Origin: Patiria pectinifera | Taxonomy: Eukaryota > Echinodermata > Asteroidea > Valvatida > Asterinidae | Length of the DNA: 64,000 nucleotides | Assembly: GCA_029964075.1 (NCBI GenBank) | Contig: CM057149.1 | Location: 13,154,465 to 13,218,464 of the forward strand | Direction: 5' to 3' | In this document: in pieces, positions 11,215 through 22,691 of the stretch | How the letters are laid out: every line of letters starts with the position of its first letter | How positions within the stretch are numbered: position 1 is the stretch's first letter | The notes under the pieces: generated by a model | Database searches by the model: none | Told to the model about the DNA's origin: nothing | What the model saw: the letters and a program-made list of their open reading frames with translations, nothing else | Made by a program: the position numbers and the translations under genes

Positions 11215-13240
11215 ATACAAGGTTCACCCCTTACAATTTGAGATTTTTCATATGAATCTGATATTCCCCAGTTATGCTAAAAATGCCAAGTTAACCCCTT
11301 ACATCTGATTTTTCCCAATTTCGCTTAAAAAAGCAAGGTTAACCCCTTTCAATCTGCAATTTTCCAGAAACATCTGATTTTGCCCTAATTACAATTTTTG
11401 ATTGTCAATACAAATCTGATTTAGCCCAATTTTGCTAAAACTGCAAAGTTAACCCCTTACAATCTGAAATTTTCCATAAACACCTGATTTTGCCCTATTT
11501 TGCTAAAAATGCAAGGTTAACCACTGACAATTTGAAATTTTTCATAAACATTTAAATTTTCCCAATTTTACTAAAAAAGCAAGGTTAACACCTTACAATT
11601 TGAAATTTTCCACAAACATCTGATTTTGCCCTATTTTGCTAAAAAAAAAATGCAATCTGAACCCCTTACAATTTGAAATTTTCCATAAACATCTAATTTT
11701 TACCAAATTTCATTAAAAAAAAAGGTAAGGTTAATTCCTTACATCGGAATTTTTTTCAGAAACATCTGATTTTGCCCAATTTTGCTTAAAATGCAAGGTT
11801 AACCCCTTTCAATCTGCAATTTTCAAGAAACATCTGATTTTGCCCTAATTTGGCAAAGGTTAAACCCTTACAATTTTTGCTAAAAATGCAAGGTGAACCC
11901 TTTACAATTTGAAATTTTCAGATGTAAGGGGGTTAACCTTGCTTTTATAGTGCCCTAATTGGCAAAGGTTAAACCCCTTATACTTTGAAATTTCTCATAC
12001 AAATCTGATTTTTCCCAATTTCGCTAAAAAAGCAAGGTTAACCCCCTTACATCTGAAATTTTTCAGAAACATCTGATTTTGCCCAATTTTGCTAAAAATG
12101 CAAGGTTCACCCCTTACAATTTGAGATTTTTCATAAAAATCTGATATTGCAGAGTTTTGCTAAAAATGCAAGGTTAACCCCTTTCAATCTGCAATTTTCC
12201 AGAAACATCTGATTTTGCCCTAATTGGGCAAAGGTTAACCTCTTACAATTTTTGATTTTTCATACAAATCTGATTTTTCCCAATTTTGCTAAAAATGCAA
12301 GGCGAACCCCTTACAATCTGACATTTTTCATAAACACCTGATTTTGCCCTATTTTGCTAAAAAATGCAAGGTTAACCGCTAACAATTTCAAATTTTTCAT
12401 AAACATTTAAATTTGTCCAATTTTACTAAAAAAGCAAGGTTAACCCCTTACAATTTGAAATTTTTCATTCACATCTTATTTTGCCAAATATCACTAAAAA
12501 AGCAAGGTTAACCCCTTACAATCTGAAATTTTCCAGAAAGATCTGATTTTGCCCAATTTCGCTAAAAATACAAGGTTCACCCCTTACAATTTGAGATTTT
12601 TCATATAAATCTGATATTGCCCAGTTATGCTAAAAATGACAAGTTAACCCCTTACAATCTGCAATTTTCAAGAAACATCTGATTTTTCCCAATTTCGCTT
12701 AAAAAAGCAAGGTTAACCCCTTTCAATCTGCAATTTTCCAGAAACATCTGATTTTGCCCTAATTTGGCAAGGTTAACCCCTTACAATTTTTGATTTTTCA
12801 TACAAATCTGATTTTGTTAAAAATGCAAAGTAAACCCCTTACCGTCTGAAATTTTCCATAAACACCTGATTTTGCCCTATTTTGCTAAAAATTGCAAGGT
12901 TAACCACTGACAATTTGAAATTTTTCGTAAACATTTAAATTTTCCCAATTTTACTAAAAAAGGAAGGTTAACCCCTTACACTTTGAAATATTTCATACAC
13001 ATCTTATTTTGCCAAATTTTACTACAAAAGCAAGGTTAACCCCTTACAATCTGTAATTTTCCAGAAAGATCTGATTTTTCCCAATTTCGCTAAAAAATGC
13101 AAGGTTCACCCCTTACAATTTGAAATGTTTTATAAACATCTAAATTTTACTAAAAATGTAAGGTTAACCCCTTACAAGCTGCAATTTTCCAGAAACATCT
13201 GATTTTTCCTAATTTTGCTAAAATGTAAGGTTAACTAACA
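11215..13240 (-). repeat. ~69-bp minisatellite, minus-oriented core array
   Basis: The same ~69-bp unit in reverse-complement orientation, roughly 30 copies. The switch from plus to minus orientation falls near 11,200, close to the geometric centre of the foldback. A short local flip back to plus orientation occurs near 11925-11950. The 13240-13397 stretch that follows is unique to this side. Confidence 0.85.
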
Positions 13241-14183
13241 ATCAATACATGAAGTGTCCAATTTGACTTTTTTAAAACAAATTTTTTCCCCAGTTTTTAG
13301 GGTAAAGGAATTTTCTCTTTTTCCTTTCTCTTTTGTTGTTGCTATATTTTGCGAATTAACTCATTCGTATGGAATGCTCATAGTCAATCAAAGAACATTT
13401 CACACATAGGCGCCTAAATTATATATTTTTTTGAATTTAATAGAGACGCATTGATCGTGCTATCATATACCATTCTATTACTATTGCGAATTACTGTATT
13501 GTTTGGAATGCTCACAATTAAAGACACGTTATTTGAAAGATGTATAAATATATTTATATTACAATGTACATCTTTATTCTTTCCCGGTATAATTTATGGC
13601 TTTTCTTACGTCAATTGGCAATCGCGTCATTATATAATGATAGTCAAATTGATTGAACGAAACTCCGTTTTGATTATAGTCAATTATGAATTATTCATTG
13701 ATTTATAACATACACCTTTGTTTCAATTTTGATACTACCCGTAAACCTGCCGAGCAGCTGTAGATATCAAACTAAACCAAAGTATAAAAGATAGAGGGTG
13801 AAAAAAAATCAAAAAGTTATGTGCTAGTCAAGCTTTCAGGGATCGGTCTGAGCCATAACAATGCCCCAGCCGATCCCTTAGTTCTCTTCCGGGGTCTCGG
13901 CGTCCCCGACCAATACACACTTCCTTCCCTATCCATCCATATAACCCCGGAGGGCCAGGCACCATGTAAAAGCAAAGAGCTAAGGGAGGAACAGGGCGGC
14001 CCCTAAGCCCTGATCCTCCGAGTGGACCACATGCCCTGAACCTGTACGAAGGCGCCAACCTGGAACTCGCGGACAGTACCAGCAGCAGTGCTTACCGATT
14101 AAGCTAAGGTACTGTTGGTACTTTACGACGGGAAATTAAATCTCTTATAGTGAATAATTGAACTCATACGTTAAAACCCAAAA

Positions 14184-14261
14184 AGACACCAGCGGGATTC
14201 GAACCCGGGACCCCTCTATCCGTGGACGACGAATCGTAACCACTCGGCCATTTCGTTACCT
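14184..14261 (-). ncRNA. tRNA-derived segment, right arm
   Basis: Reverse-complement counterpart of the left-arm tRNA-like segment, with the same A and B boxes and two to three differences between them. The terminator is five T residues on this strand. The two copies would transcribe convergently toward the element core if pol III recognised them. Confidence 0.5.
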
Positions 14262-15121
14262 TAGAATTTTCCTTAAACTGATAAAAGTTGTCTTTATAGG
14301 TGAGCAAACGCGCCAGGAAGATTACTGGGTCCATTTGCTGTACCTCAATGGGTAAAAACAAGTCGATATAATGAACCCAGTGTGTTTGGTTTGTTAAGAA
14401 GCTGCATAACACAGCCTAATGTGCAAAACAGTTGTGTGCTAGGCGGATCATTACGCAACAATGAACACCGCAATTGTGTATTTTCAAAAGGCAGACGCGT
14501 AGGTTTCCACTTTTTGTATCTGGGCACATTCTCACCTCCCTCTTCAGCTATTTCGACTTTCTTAAAAAGAAAAATAGAGACTGTCAGCGAATCTCCGGGA
14601 GTTGAAATAAGGATCGTCCCCTCGATAGACCTCAGACTCAGTAAAGTTCAACATTGGGCTCTTTTTCAACAGCTGTTTTTGCGGAAACTTTACATCTGGA
14701 TTTTTTAGAAGCATCTGATTTTGCCCAATTTGAAAATATGTTCCAAATTTTGCTAAAAAAGCAAGGTTAACCCCTTACCATTTTAGATTTTGTCAAATTT
14801 TACTAAATATACAAGATATACAATTAAAAAATTTTGATAAACATTTCTTTTTGCCCAATTTTGCTAGAAATACAAGGTTAAGCCCTAACAATCTGCAATT
14901 TTCCAGAATCATCTGATTGTGTCCTATTTTGCTTTTAAAAAATGCAAGGTTAACCCCTTACAATTTGATTTTTTTTCATGAACATCTAATTTTCCCCAAT
15001 CTTATTCAACATTAGATTTTTTTCAGATTTTTGCTTTAAAAAAATGCGAGGTTAACCTCTTTCAATTTGAAATTTTTTGTAACATCTAACTTTGCAAAAT
15101 TTTACTAAAAAAGCAAGGTTA

Positions 15122-15493
15122 GGCCAAAAAAAAGTCTCCGGTTTCTGGTATGGAGCTTGCCCAAAAAGTGGTGCGGCGACGCGGCTTGTTTTTTTTTTCT
15201 ACCTGTTTTTTTTTTTGGCTTCAAATGTCGGCTGATGACTGCAAATGGTGCCCGACTAAACTTGTGCAAATATTATGGGAGACCAGAGAGGCCACATAAA
15301 GCTTATTCTCGATCATAACCCCATCTAAAAGCACGTTAAAATTTTGCAGCAGCAGGATTCCAGTCAAACCAGTGAGTTTGGCGGTTTTGAGACATCATCG
15401 TTCATTGAAAATAAAAACGTTTTCATTTTGCCGACGCGCATGGCTACGGCGACGCGCGCGCATACAAGAAACCGGAGACTTTTTTTTTTGGCC
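15122..15493. mobile_element. TAA-flanked (Harbinger-like) MITE in right arm
   Basis: Mirror-image copy of the MITE of the left arm, flanked by TTA (15119-15121 and 15494-15496), which is TAA on the other strand. Both arms carry the same nested insertion at the same site. One insertion was therefore copied to the second arm, either when the arms formed or later by gene conversion. Confidence 0.7.
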
Positions 15494-15735
15494 TTAATCC
15501 CTTAAATCTGGAATTTTTCGGAAACATCTGATTTTGCCCAATTTCGCTAAAATATGCAATGTTCACCCCTTACAATTTGAAATGTTTCATAAACATCTAA
15601 CCCCATACAATCTGCAATTTTCCAGAAACATCTGATTTTTCCCGATTTTGCAAAAAAAAAATGCAAGGTTAACTCCTACCAATTTGATTTTTTTTCCCCA
15701 TAAACATCAAATTTTGCCCAATTTTACATCAGCTT

Positions 15736-15948
15736 ATGCTAACAAATTATCAGGTAACTGGATCATTAAACGGGACAGGTGCACATCGGCCTTGGAGCTC
15801 AGACCATGTGTCATGCACTCCTCAATGCATGGATGATGCACATAACACTATGGGTAGTACAGGCACAGCTGGGTGTACTGCCCAAACAATGATGAACGCA
15901 TTGCGTATGCTTAAAGAATTACCCACAACTCCGGTTTTTACCGTTTAG
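15736..15948 (+). CDS. Conserved open frame in right foldback arm
   Basis: Right-arm counterpart of the open frame at 5250-5460, 70 codons from ATG to stop, reading outward toward the element end. It has GSTGTAGCTAQTMMN where the left arm has GSTGTAGGTAQAVMN. The frame lies between the inner ~69-bp repeats and the outer 20-21-bp array. No family was recognised. Preservation of the frame could reflect function or only recent copying between the arms. Confidence 0.3.
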   Translation: MLTNYQVTGSLNGTGAHRPWSSDHVSCTPQCMDDAHNTMGSTGTAGCTAQTMMNALRMLKELPTTPVFTV

Positions 15949-16084
15949 GTGTGGCTCTAATCACTTTACGCGATCCCCTGACGTCTCATACACTGACTTT
16001 AGGCAAAATAGTCAGACTTTCGCGGTCTAGTAACCAGACTTTGACTCTTAAAGAAACATCGAATGAAAAGGGAAATATCAAATG

Positions 16085-16545
16085 CATATTGCAAAAGATC
16101 GAATGCAAACATACCGATGAAACATCGAATACAAATAGCTCGAAATGTCAAACATATGTGTGAAACATTGCTCACATATTTGAGAATATCGCAAATATAT
16201 TGTAGAACAACACACACAATTGTATCAAAAAACATCGCACATTTAATGCAAAAAATCGAACATAAATTGAAAACATCGCACAAATATATATCGTCAAAAA
16301 CATCGCACATATAAATTGAAAATCGCATATAAATGTAAAACATCGCACACATATATTGAACATCGCACATATATTGTAAAACATCGCACAAATATATTAA
16401 ACATCGTGCAAATAATGAAAAACATCGCACACTTATATTGAACATCGCACATATATGAAAAACATCGCACACTTATATTGAACATCGCACATAAATGTAA
16501 AAGATAACAAACACATATTGAACATCCAACATATACATTGCAAAA
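16085..16545. repeat. Outer tandem array, right foldback arm
   Basis: Reverse-complement counterpart of the outer array of the left arm, with repeated AACATCGCAC units spaced about 20-21 bp. The copy pattern differs slightly from the left arm: an extra unit near 16420-16480 suggests copy-number change by slippage or unequal exchange. Confidence 0.8.
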
Positions 16546-16583
16546 TATTGAATATTGCAACGTTTGACACGCCATAAGTGTCC

Positions 16584-18583
16584 GGAGAAAAAGTGTCTAC
16601 ATAAATTTCAGCACGTATTTGCGAGTGTCCTTTTCAAGAAACTTTCACCCCGTTCCATTTTGTAAGATCATAGCGCATGGTCAGAGCATGTCTTCACTGC
16701 ATCACTAAAAGGGTCAATTTTGTGACAATTGCCGATTGCTTAGTTAGACCGAACAGGTCCTTGATGTATTACATGCAGTATCAATTAAACTTCTGTTTTT
16801 TTTTTGTCAGCAATGCGAGTCGTACCGTCAATAATCCATTTTTGAGGATTGTAACGCCCTTCGAAAAAAATCCAGCCAGTGCTTACGTTTTGTGGAGCTT
16901 CAGGAGTGCTACAAGTTGTTTTCTTCTGGTTTTGCATCGTTTCTCGTTGAACACTTTGCAAAAATTATACGGTAACGTTGAAGAACTCATTTTCAATAAC
17001 GAAATGTATCCGACTCTTATTAACTGAAGTATTTTATTTTAGTAATTTTTAAGCGATGGAAATGCAGGCAAATTGTTAATAAAACTGTTGATGTACAGCT
17101 ACTGTAATACTTAAAGCCAGTGTTGATGTTGAACATAGTTCTCATGAAAAAAAGGTCACTTGTGAAAAAGATGGCACTTGTGAAAAGAGGCGGTCGCGGT
17201 CGAACGTAAATTATACAGAGCACTCATGAAAAAAAGGGCGCTCGTGTGCAAAACGTTTTTAATTAGCGCCCTTTTCACGATTGCCTTTTTGTGACGAGTG
17301 TACGTCCTTTATTTTTACGACAGACCTTTTTCTAATATGGCGTGAATACGGCAATTTAGCCGACATGACACGAAGCGCCACCTCAATCCAACGCTGTACC
17401 CATGACGTCATGCATTGCTTACCCGTGTGCTTTCCTATGGGAGCCGTGTGGTGACGACACTTTGGTGGACCCGTAGAAAAGCACACAAGTAAACGGGAGA
17501 CGTAACAGTACAGACGCTTATTGTCCGATGGTGCCCATGATCGTTCGCTTTGAACAGCTAGGGCCACATGGGACGATTGTGTCCAGCCCCCTGGACAGAG
17601 GCCAAGACTTATCGGAGACAAAAAAACCTAGCTGTCTCAGCACGGGTGATGCGAGTACCCCTTTGCACGTTTGCCCCAAACCAAATGACCTTGCTACGCC
17701 ACAGTTCCTCTACGTGCTCCTGGTAAATTTCGCTTGACAGAATTAAGGAATCCTTTGAAAAAATAACCATTATTGAAGGGGCGTGACGGTTAACAAAACA
17801 ACACCCACAAAGTGTTTTAAAGTTCTCAAAATGTTTACATTTATTAGGCACTGAGCAAGAACTTCAACAGGTATTAGGTGCTATGCATATGCACGCTAGT
17901 AAAGAACAACGATTGCTTGAAAAAGAGCAAAGAGGGGTCATATGTACATGTACATTGAATGACTATTCTTTATGTTCCATATCCACTGTCACCGTCAACT
18001 GAGCCCATCCAAGTTTGCAAAGTTTTTCAAAGTAAAATTGACAGCGCTCGGTCCCTGGGCAAATTGACAAGTTTAAGCTTGGTTCACTTTGTATATGCCA
18101 AGTGCTCACATCATTGTGAAAAAGGAGGCACCAATTGGTATACAGTAAATGCTAATACAACGCATTACTTGGGGAGTGTTTTACAACCAATTAATTTCCC
18201 GTGGCAATGTCCAACATTACTTTTTGCTGACGGATGGGTAACCGTAGATGACTGAAGTTTAATAAAACTAAATTGTCAACTAAATGGTTGATCGTTATCA
18301 TAATGTACCCCATGCTGTCATTATTAGGTTACCATTATACCACAGTCCACAGAATGATGCCCCAAATTATTATTTTTTGGTATGGCTCGTGTTGTTTCTT
18401 AAGGCACTACCTTTCAGTGAGGGCCATTTAACGGAATTGTCACAAATAAATTATATTGCGGACCATCTAATATCGTCGTAGGCTACCCCTAATAGAGAAA
18501 CTTAATTTGCCACAAAATGTCACAAAGCAATGGTTTCTGAAATTAAGTGTGGACTACCGTATTTCCTTGTATTTTGCTAGAGC
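16584..18583. other. Intergenic, no gene recognised
   Basis: The longest frame is 116 codons on the plus strand (16677-17027); it has no recognisable domain, an ordinary AT-rich composition and no splice partner. Short phrases related to 'cttgtgaaaa' repeat near 17155-17245. Nothing here supports a gene. Confidence 0.4.
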
Positions 18584-19790
18584 TTAAGAGGCCTTTTCTA
18601 CTAAATGTCTCAAACAGTTCCAAGTACACGGTATAAATAGGCCTATTCTTTTGTTGTTGGAGGCTATTTTTCTGTGAAAAGCATTTTCAACAAACTTCAT
18701 ACCAACGAATAGTTTCTCATCAGTGTGGACCTTTAATATAGTTGAAGGTTGAATTTCCATGAGAAGCTTTTGCCACAAATAACACAAACAAACGGTTTTT
18801 TGCTAATCTGGATTACCTTATGTCGTCGTATTCACTGCTAATAGAGAAGCCTTTGACATAGATGTCACAAACAAAAGGCTTTACTTCATTACGGATCTTC
18901 TGATGTTCTTGCAAACTACATGTACCTTCATGCAAGATTTGCCACAAGTCTGTGGCATTTGCCACAAGCGTCACAAATAGTTTCTCATTAGTGTGACCCA
19001 TTTTATGTTGTTGTAGGTCATTCGTGTTTTAAACGCCAGTACCACAAACAGTTTCGCATTGATGTGGATATTCTAGTGTTGCTGGCTACCAATACGAGAG
19101 AAGCATCTGCGACAAAAGTCACAAGCAAATGGTTTGTCATTTAGTGTGGACACTGTGATGTCGCTGAAGAACACTTTTCTGAGAGAATGCTTTGCCACCA
19201 AAAACACAAACAAATGTTTATTCCTAAACTCAAAGGTGGATCGTCTTGTGTCGCCGTAGGTTGCTATACTGCTCGATAAAAAGCATTTGCCACAGATGTC
19301 ACATACCAATTGTTCTTCGTTGGTGTGGATCCTCTGGCGTCGCCTGATGCTGCTATTGCTTGAGAAGCCTTTGCCACCGTAAATGTCACAAGCAAAATGG
19401 TTTCTCATTGGTGTGGACAGTCTGGTGTTGTCGTTGGCTGCTACTATTTTAGAAGCCTTTGCCACAAAAGTCAAATGCAAATAATTTCCTGTTTGTGTGG
19501 ATCCTCTTGGGTCGCCGTAGTTGGCTACTTGTTGAAAAGCCTTTGCCACGTGTTAGAATCAAATGGTTGATCATTGGTGTGCATACTCTAGGTTGCTACT
19601 GCCTGAAAAGCTTGTTATAAATGTTAGAAGCAAAAGGTTTGCCATTGGGGCGGTCCTGCCTGGGTCGCCGTAGGCGGCTACTGGTTGAGAGGCCTTTGCC
19701 ACAAAGTCACAAACCAATTTTTTTTTATTTGTGTGAACTCTCTGACGCTGTTGAGGTTTAAGCTTCGTTAAGAAGGCTTTATCACACATG
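18584..19790 (-). pseudogene. Decayed C2H2 zinc-finger units
   Basis: The sequence is recognisably made of 84-bp C2H2 units (tttgccacaaa-tgtcacaa-gcaaa blocks on the plus strand), but the frame changes at almost every unit and cysteine/histidine pairs are lost. It continues the zinc-finger array that is intact upstream and marks its degenerated 3' side. Only short in-frame pieces remain, so no protein can be read through it. Confidence 0.75.
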
Positions 19791-20209
19791 TCTTAACATA
19801 TGGTTTCTCATTGGTGTGGACCTCATGATGTTGCCGAAGAGTACCTTTTTGAGAAAAGCCTTTGCCACAAATGTCACAAACAAACGGTTTCTCATCAGCG
19901 TGAACTCTCTGATGTCGTTGACAGTTGACTTTCTGAGAAAAGCCTTTGCCACACATGTCACAAGCAAATGGTTTATCATTGGTGTGGATACTCTGGTGTC
20001 GTCGTAAGTTGCTACTTTTTGAGAAGCCTTTGCCACAAATGTCACAAGCAAATGGTTTATCATTGGTGTGCATACTCTGGTGTTGTCGTAGGTGGCTACT
20101 TCTTGAGAAGCCTTTGCCACAAATGTCACAAGCAAATGGTTTCTCATTGGTGTGGATACTCTGGTGGTGTTGTAAGTTGCTACTTTTTGAGAAGCCTTTG
20201 CCACAAATG
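19791..20209 (-). pseudogene. Five intact fingers beyond a frameshift
   Basis: Five well-formed C2H2 fingers (recognition positions KSSNLQH, RSSHLRQ, KSSNLRR, QKVNCQR and QKGTLRQ) lie in a frame different from the upstream array. The break is a 13-bp tandem duplication (tgtcacaagcaaa) at about 20209-20234. Without it the array would run on by five fingers. The last finger is followed by a degenerate NEKPYV linker and a stop. Confidence 0.75.
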
Positions 20210-21853
20210 TCACAAGCAAATGTCACAAGCAAATGGTTTCTCATTGTCGTGGATACTCTGGTGTTGTTGTAGGTTGCTACTTTTTGAGAAGCCTTTGCCA
20301 CAAAAGTCACAAACAAATGTTTTTATATTTGTGTGAGCTCTCTGATGCTGTTGAAGTTTAACCTGCGTTGAGAAGCTTTTGCCACAAATGTCACAAGCAA
20401 ATGGCTTATCATTGGTGTGCATACTCTGGTGTTGTCGTAGGTTGCTACTCCTTGAGAAGAATTTGCCACAAATGTCACAAGCAAATGGTTTCTCATTGGT
20501 GTGGATCCTCTTGTGTCGCCTGAGGCTGCTAGTATAAGAGAAGCCTTTGCCACAAATGTCACAAGCAAACGGTTTCTCATTGGTGTGGGTTCTCTGGTGT
20601 TGTCGTACGTTGCTTCTTCTTGAGAAGAATTTGCCACAAATGTCACAAGCAAACGGTTTGTCATTGGTGTGCATACTCTGGTGTTGTCGTACGTTGCTAG
20701 TGCATGAGAAGCCTTTGCCACAAATGTCACAAGCAAATGGTTTATCATTGGTGTGTATACTCTGGTGTTGTCGTACGCTGCTTCTTCTTGAGAAGAATTT
20801 GCCACAAATGTCACAAGCAAACGGTTTGTCATTGGTGTGCATACTCTGGTGTTGTCGTACGTTGCTAGTGCTTGAGAAGCCTTTGCCACAAAAGTCACAT
20901 ACAAATGTTTTTATATTTGTGTGAACTCTCTGATGCTGTTGAAGTTTAACCTCCGTTGATAAGCCTTTGCCACAAATGTCACGAGCAAATGGCTTATCAT
21001 TGGTGTGCATACTCTGGTGTTGTCGTAGGTTGCTTCTTCTTGAGAAGCCTTTGCCACAAATGTCACAAGCAAATGGTTTCTCATTGGTGTGGATCCTCTT
21101 GTGTCGCCTGAGGCTGCTAGTATAAGAGAAGCCTTTGCCACAAATGTCACAAGCAAACGGTTTCTCATTGGTGTGGGTTCTCTGGTGTTGTCGTAGGTTG
21201 CTACTTTTTGAGAAGCCTTTGCCACAGATGTCACAAGCAAATGGTTTATCATTGGTGTGCATACTCTGGTGTTGTCGTAGGTTGCTACTTTTTGAGAAGC
21301 CTTTGCCACAGATGTCACAAGCAAATGGTTTATCATTGGTGTGTATACTCTGGTGTTGTCGTACGTAGCTTCTTCTTGAGAAGAATATGCCACAAATGTC
21401 ACAAGCAAACGGTTTGTCATTGGTGTGCATACTCTGGTGTTGTCGTACGTTGCTAGTGCATGAGAAGCCTTTGCCACAAAAGTCGCAAACAAATGTTTTT
21501 ATATTTGAGTGAACTCTCTGATGCTGTTGAAGTTTAACCTCCGTTGAGAAACCTTTGCCACAAATGTCACAAGCAAATGGCTTATCATTGGTGTGCATAC
21601 TCTGGTGTTGTCGTAGGTTGCTTCTTCTTGAGAAGCCTTTGCCACAAATGTCACAAGCAAATGGTTTCTCATTGGTGTGAACGCTGTGGTGTCGTTGAAG
21701 GTTACCTTTCTCAGAAAAGCCTTTGCCACACATGTCACAAGCATATGGCTTCTCATTGGTGTGGACCCTGTAATGTCTTTGTAGGCTGTTTTTGTTCGAG
21801 ACGCCTTTACCACAAACATGGCAAACAAATGATTGCTTTGTTGTGTGGACCAT
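20210..21853 (-). CDS. C2H2 zinc-finger array protein, frameshifted
   Basis: A 547-codon frame encodes 19 consecutive C2H2 fingers of 28 residues plus the start of a twentieth. The fingers follow CxxCGKGFSxxxxLxxHxxxH, with linkers TNEKP, TNDKP or TNIKT instead of the usual TGEKP. Proteins of this type bind DNA in the nucleus; no KRAB, BTB, SCAN or PRDM-like domain is seen. Finger 11 has lost a zinc ligand (Cys to Arg). Fingers 3-9 and 10-16 form a seven-finger block repeated in the same order, and 17-18 begin a third. The frame ends just after a 13-bp duplication. The chosen ATG precedes a VHT linker; finger-like sequence continues upstream without ATG toward a stop. The 3' side is decayed, so the gene may be dying or already a pseudogene. 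Confidence 0.7.
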   Translation of the reverse strand: MVHTTKQSFVCHVCGKGVSNKNSLQRHYRVHTNEKPYACDMCGKGFSEKGNLQRHHSVHTNEKPFACDICGKGFSRRSNLRQHQSMHTNDKPFACDICGKGFSTEVKLQQHQRVHSNIKTFVCDFCGKGFSCTSNVRQHQSMHTNDKPFACDICGIFFSRRSYVRQHQSIHTNDKPFACDICGKGFSKSSNLRQHQSMHTNDKPFACDICGKGFSKSSNLRQHQRTHTNEKPFACDICGKGFSYTSSLRRHKRIHTNEKPFACDICGKGFSRRSNLRQHQSMHTNDKPFARDICGKGLSTEVKLQQHQRVHTNIKTFVCDFCGKGFSSTSNVRQHQSMHTNDKPFACDICGKFFSRRSSVRQHQSIHTNDKPFACDICGKGFSCTSNVRQHQSMHTNDKPFACDICGKFFSRRSNVRQHQRTHTNEKPFACDICGKGFSYTSSLRRHKRIHTNEKPFACDICGKFFSRSSNLRQHQSMHTNDKPFACDICGKSFSTQVKLQQHQRAHTNIKTFVCDFCGKGFSKSSNLQQHQSIHDNEKPFACDICL

Positions 21854-22055
21854 CTTAGGTTTTCGTTTGATGCTACTGGTTGAGAATCCTTCACCACAAA
21901 TTAAACCAATTAGTCTGAACTGTCTGATGTATTCGTAGGTGCGCGACTTCTGGGCTAGATATCTTTGCCAAAAGTCTCACAAACTAAATGGTTTCCCATC
22001 CGTCTTGTTGGTTCTGTTGATGGCACTCATTCGGGGTTAAAGCACCGGTGGGCCC
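21854..22055 (-). pseudogene. Degenerate 5' part of zinc-finger exon 1
   Basis: Finger remnants with in-frame stops lead up to a good splice acceptor (catacag followed by GGGCCCACC), which places the exon start at about 22055. The second zinc-finger locus has a related acceptor and exon start at about 32229, with the shared phrase tgatggcactca downstream. The two loci are therefore paralogues with the same exon structure. Confidence 0.5.
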
Positions 22056-22691
22056 CTGTATGATGAAAAGAAACATTTAATTAATCAAGTAACAAGACAA
22101 GATATATACTTCCTAATCAGTAGATTTCATTTGACGGTGGCAGAAAATAAAGATTAAAATTATGATAACATTTTTCTTATTCTGGTAGAAACACTTAACT
22201 CAGGTAAACCGTCAAGTGCGTTACACCTTCTCCTCTAAATGTCTAACTATCAGGCGAAATTGCAGACATGCAGTTTGTTCAAAAATGATTTCAGTAGTTT
22301 CATCAAGGCCACGGACCAGGAAGCCAATCAATATAGGTAGCATTTTTTGCGCCACTCTGGCTGGACCTGTAAATATGGCGGTGTACACCACAATTCGGAA
22401 GACGCTGGAAATGCGCCCACAAAACAGTTACCTCCGTCAATGGACCGATCCAGTAAGCACCGCGCCCCATGGTGTTCTGACCAATCACAGCCGTGATTTA
22501 TGTCCGACATGCGTGCAGATGCGCGCGGAAGGAAAATGCAGTGTGGCATTGGAGAGGAGCACGTGCTAATTTGCCCACGTGCGCACACTGGGCGGAGCCT
22601 ACTGGATCGGTCCATTTCCATTTGCACGGGATCTGTCATTATCAAAAAGGAAGAGGAAACTACGGGTCCTGTGCAAATGGGAATTGGCATA

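Larger units (their letters stand above)
4656..16575. mobile_element. Giant foldback transposon (11.9 kb)
   Basis: The left end reads ATGGCGTGTCAAACGTTGC and the right end is its reverse complement. Flanks are AAGTGTCT (4648-4655) and AAGTGTCC (16576-16583); if the terminal T/A belongs to the element, the duplication is a perfect 6 bp, AGTGTC. Arms run 4656-7848 and about 13398-16575 and are nearly identical. Each arm, from the outside in, holds a ~20-21-bp tandem array, a unique segment with an open frame, ~69-bp repeats, a nested MITE, a tRNA-like segment, a GC-rich hairpin segment and an AT-rich segment. The core (7849-13397) is ~69-bp tandem repeat, mostly plus-oriented to about 11050 and minus-oriented from about 11215. 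This modular layout matches foldback transposons (Drosophila FB, sea urchin TU). No transposase was found, so it appears non-autonomous. Confidence 0.85.

Noticed and set aside
4686-16545. CRISPR array from the regular repeats
   Set aside because: Units are degenerate tandem repeats without unique spacers, in an animal genome, inside a transposon.
16677-17027. 116-codon plus-strand frame
   Set aside because: No recognisable domain, no codon or splice support, AT-rich intergenic context.
19946-21492. Plus-strand and shifted minus-strand frames of 80-193 codons
   Set aside because: Periodic shadows of the C2H2 array in other frames.
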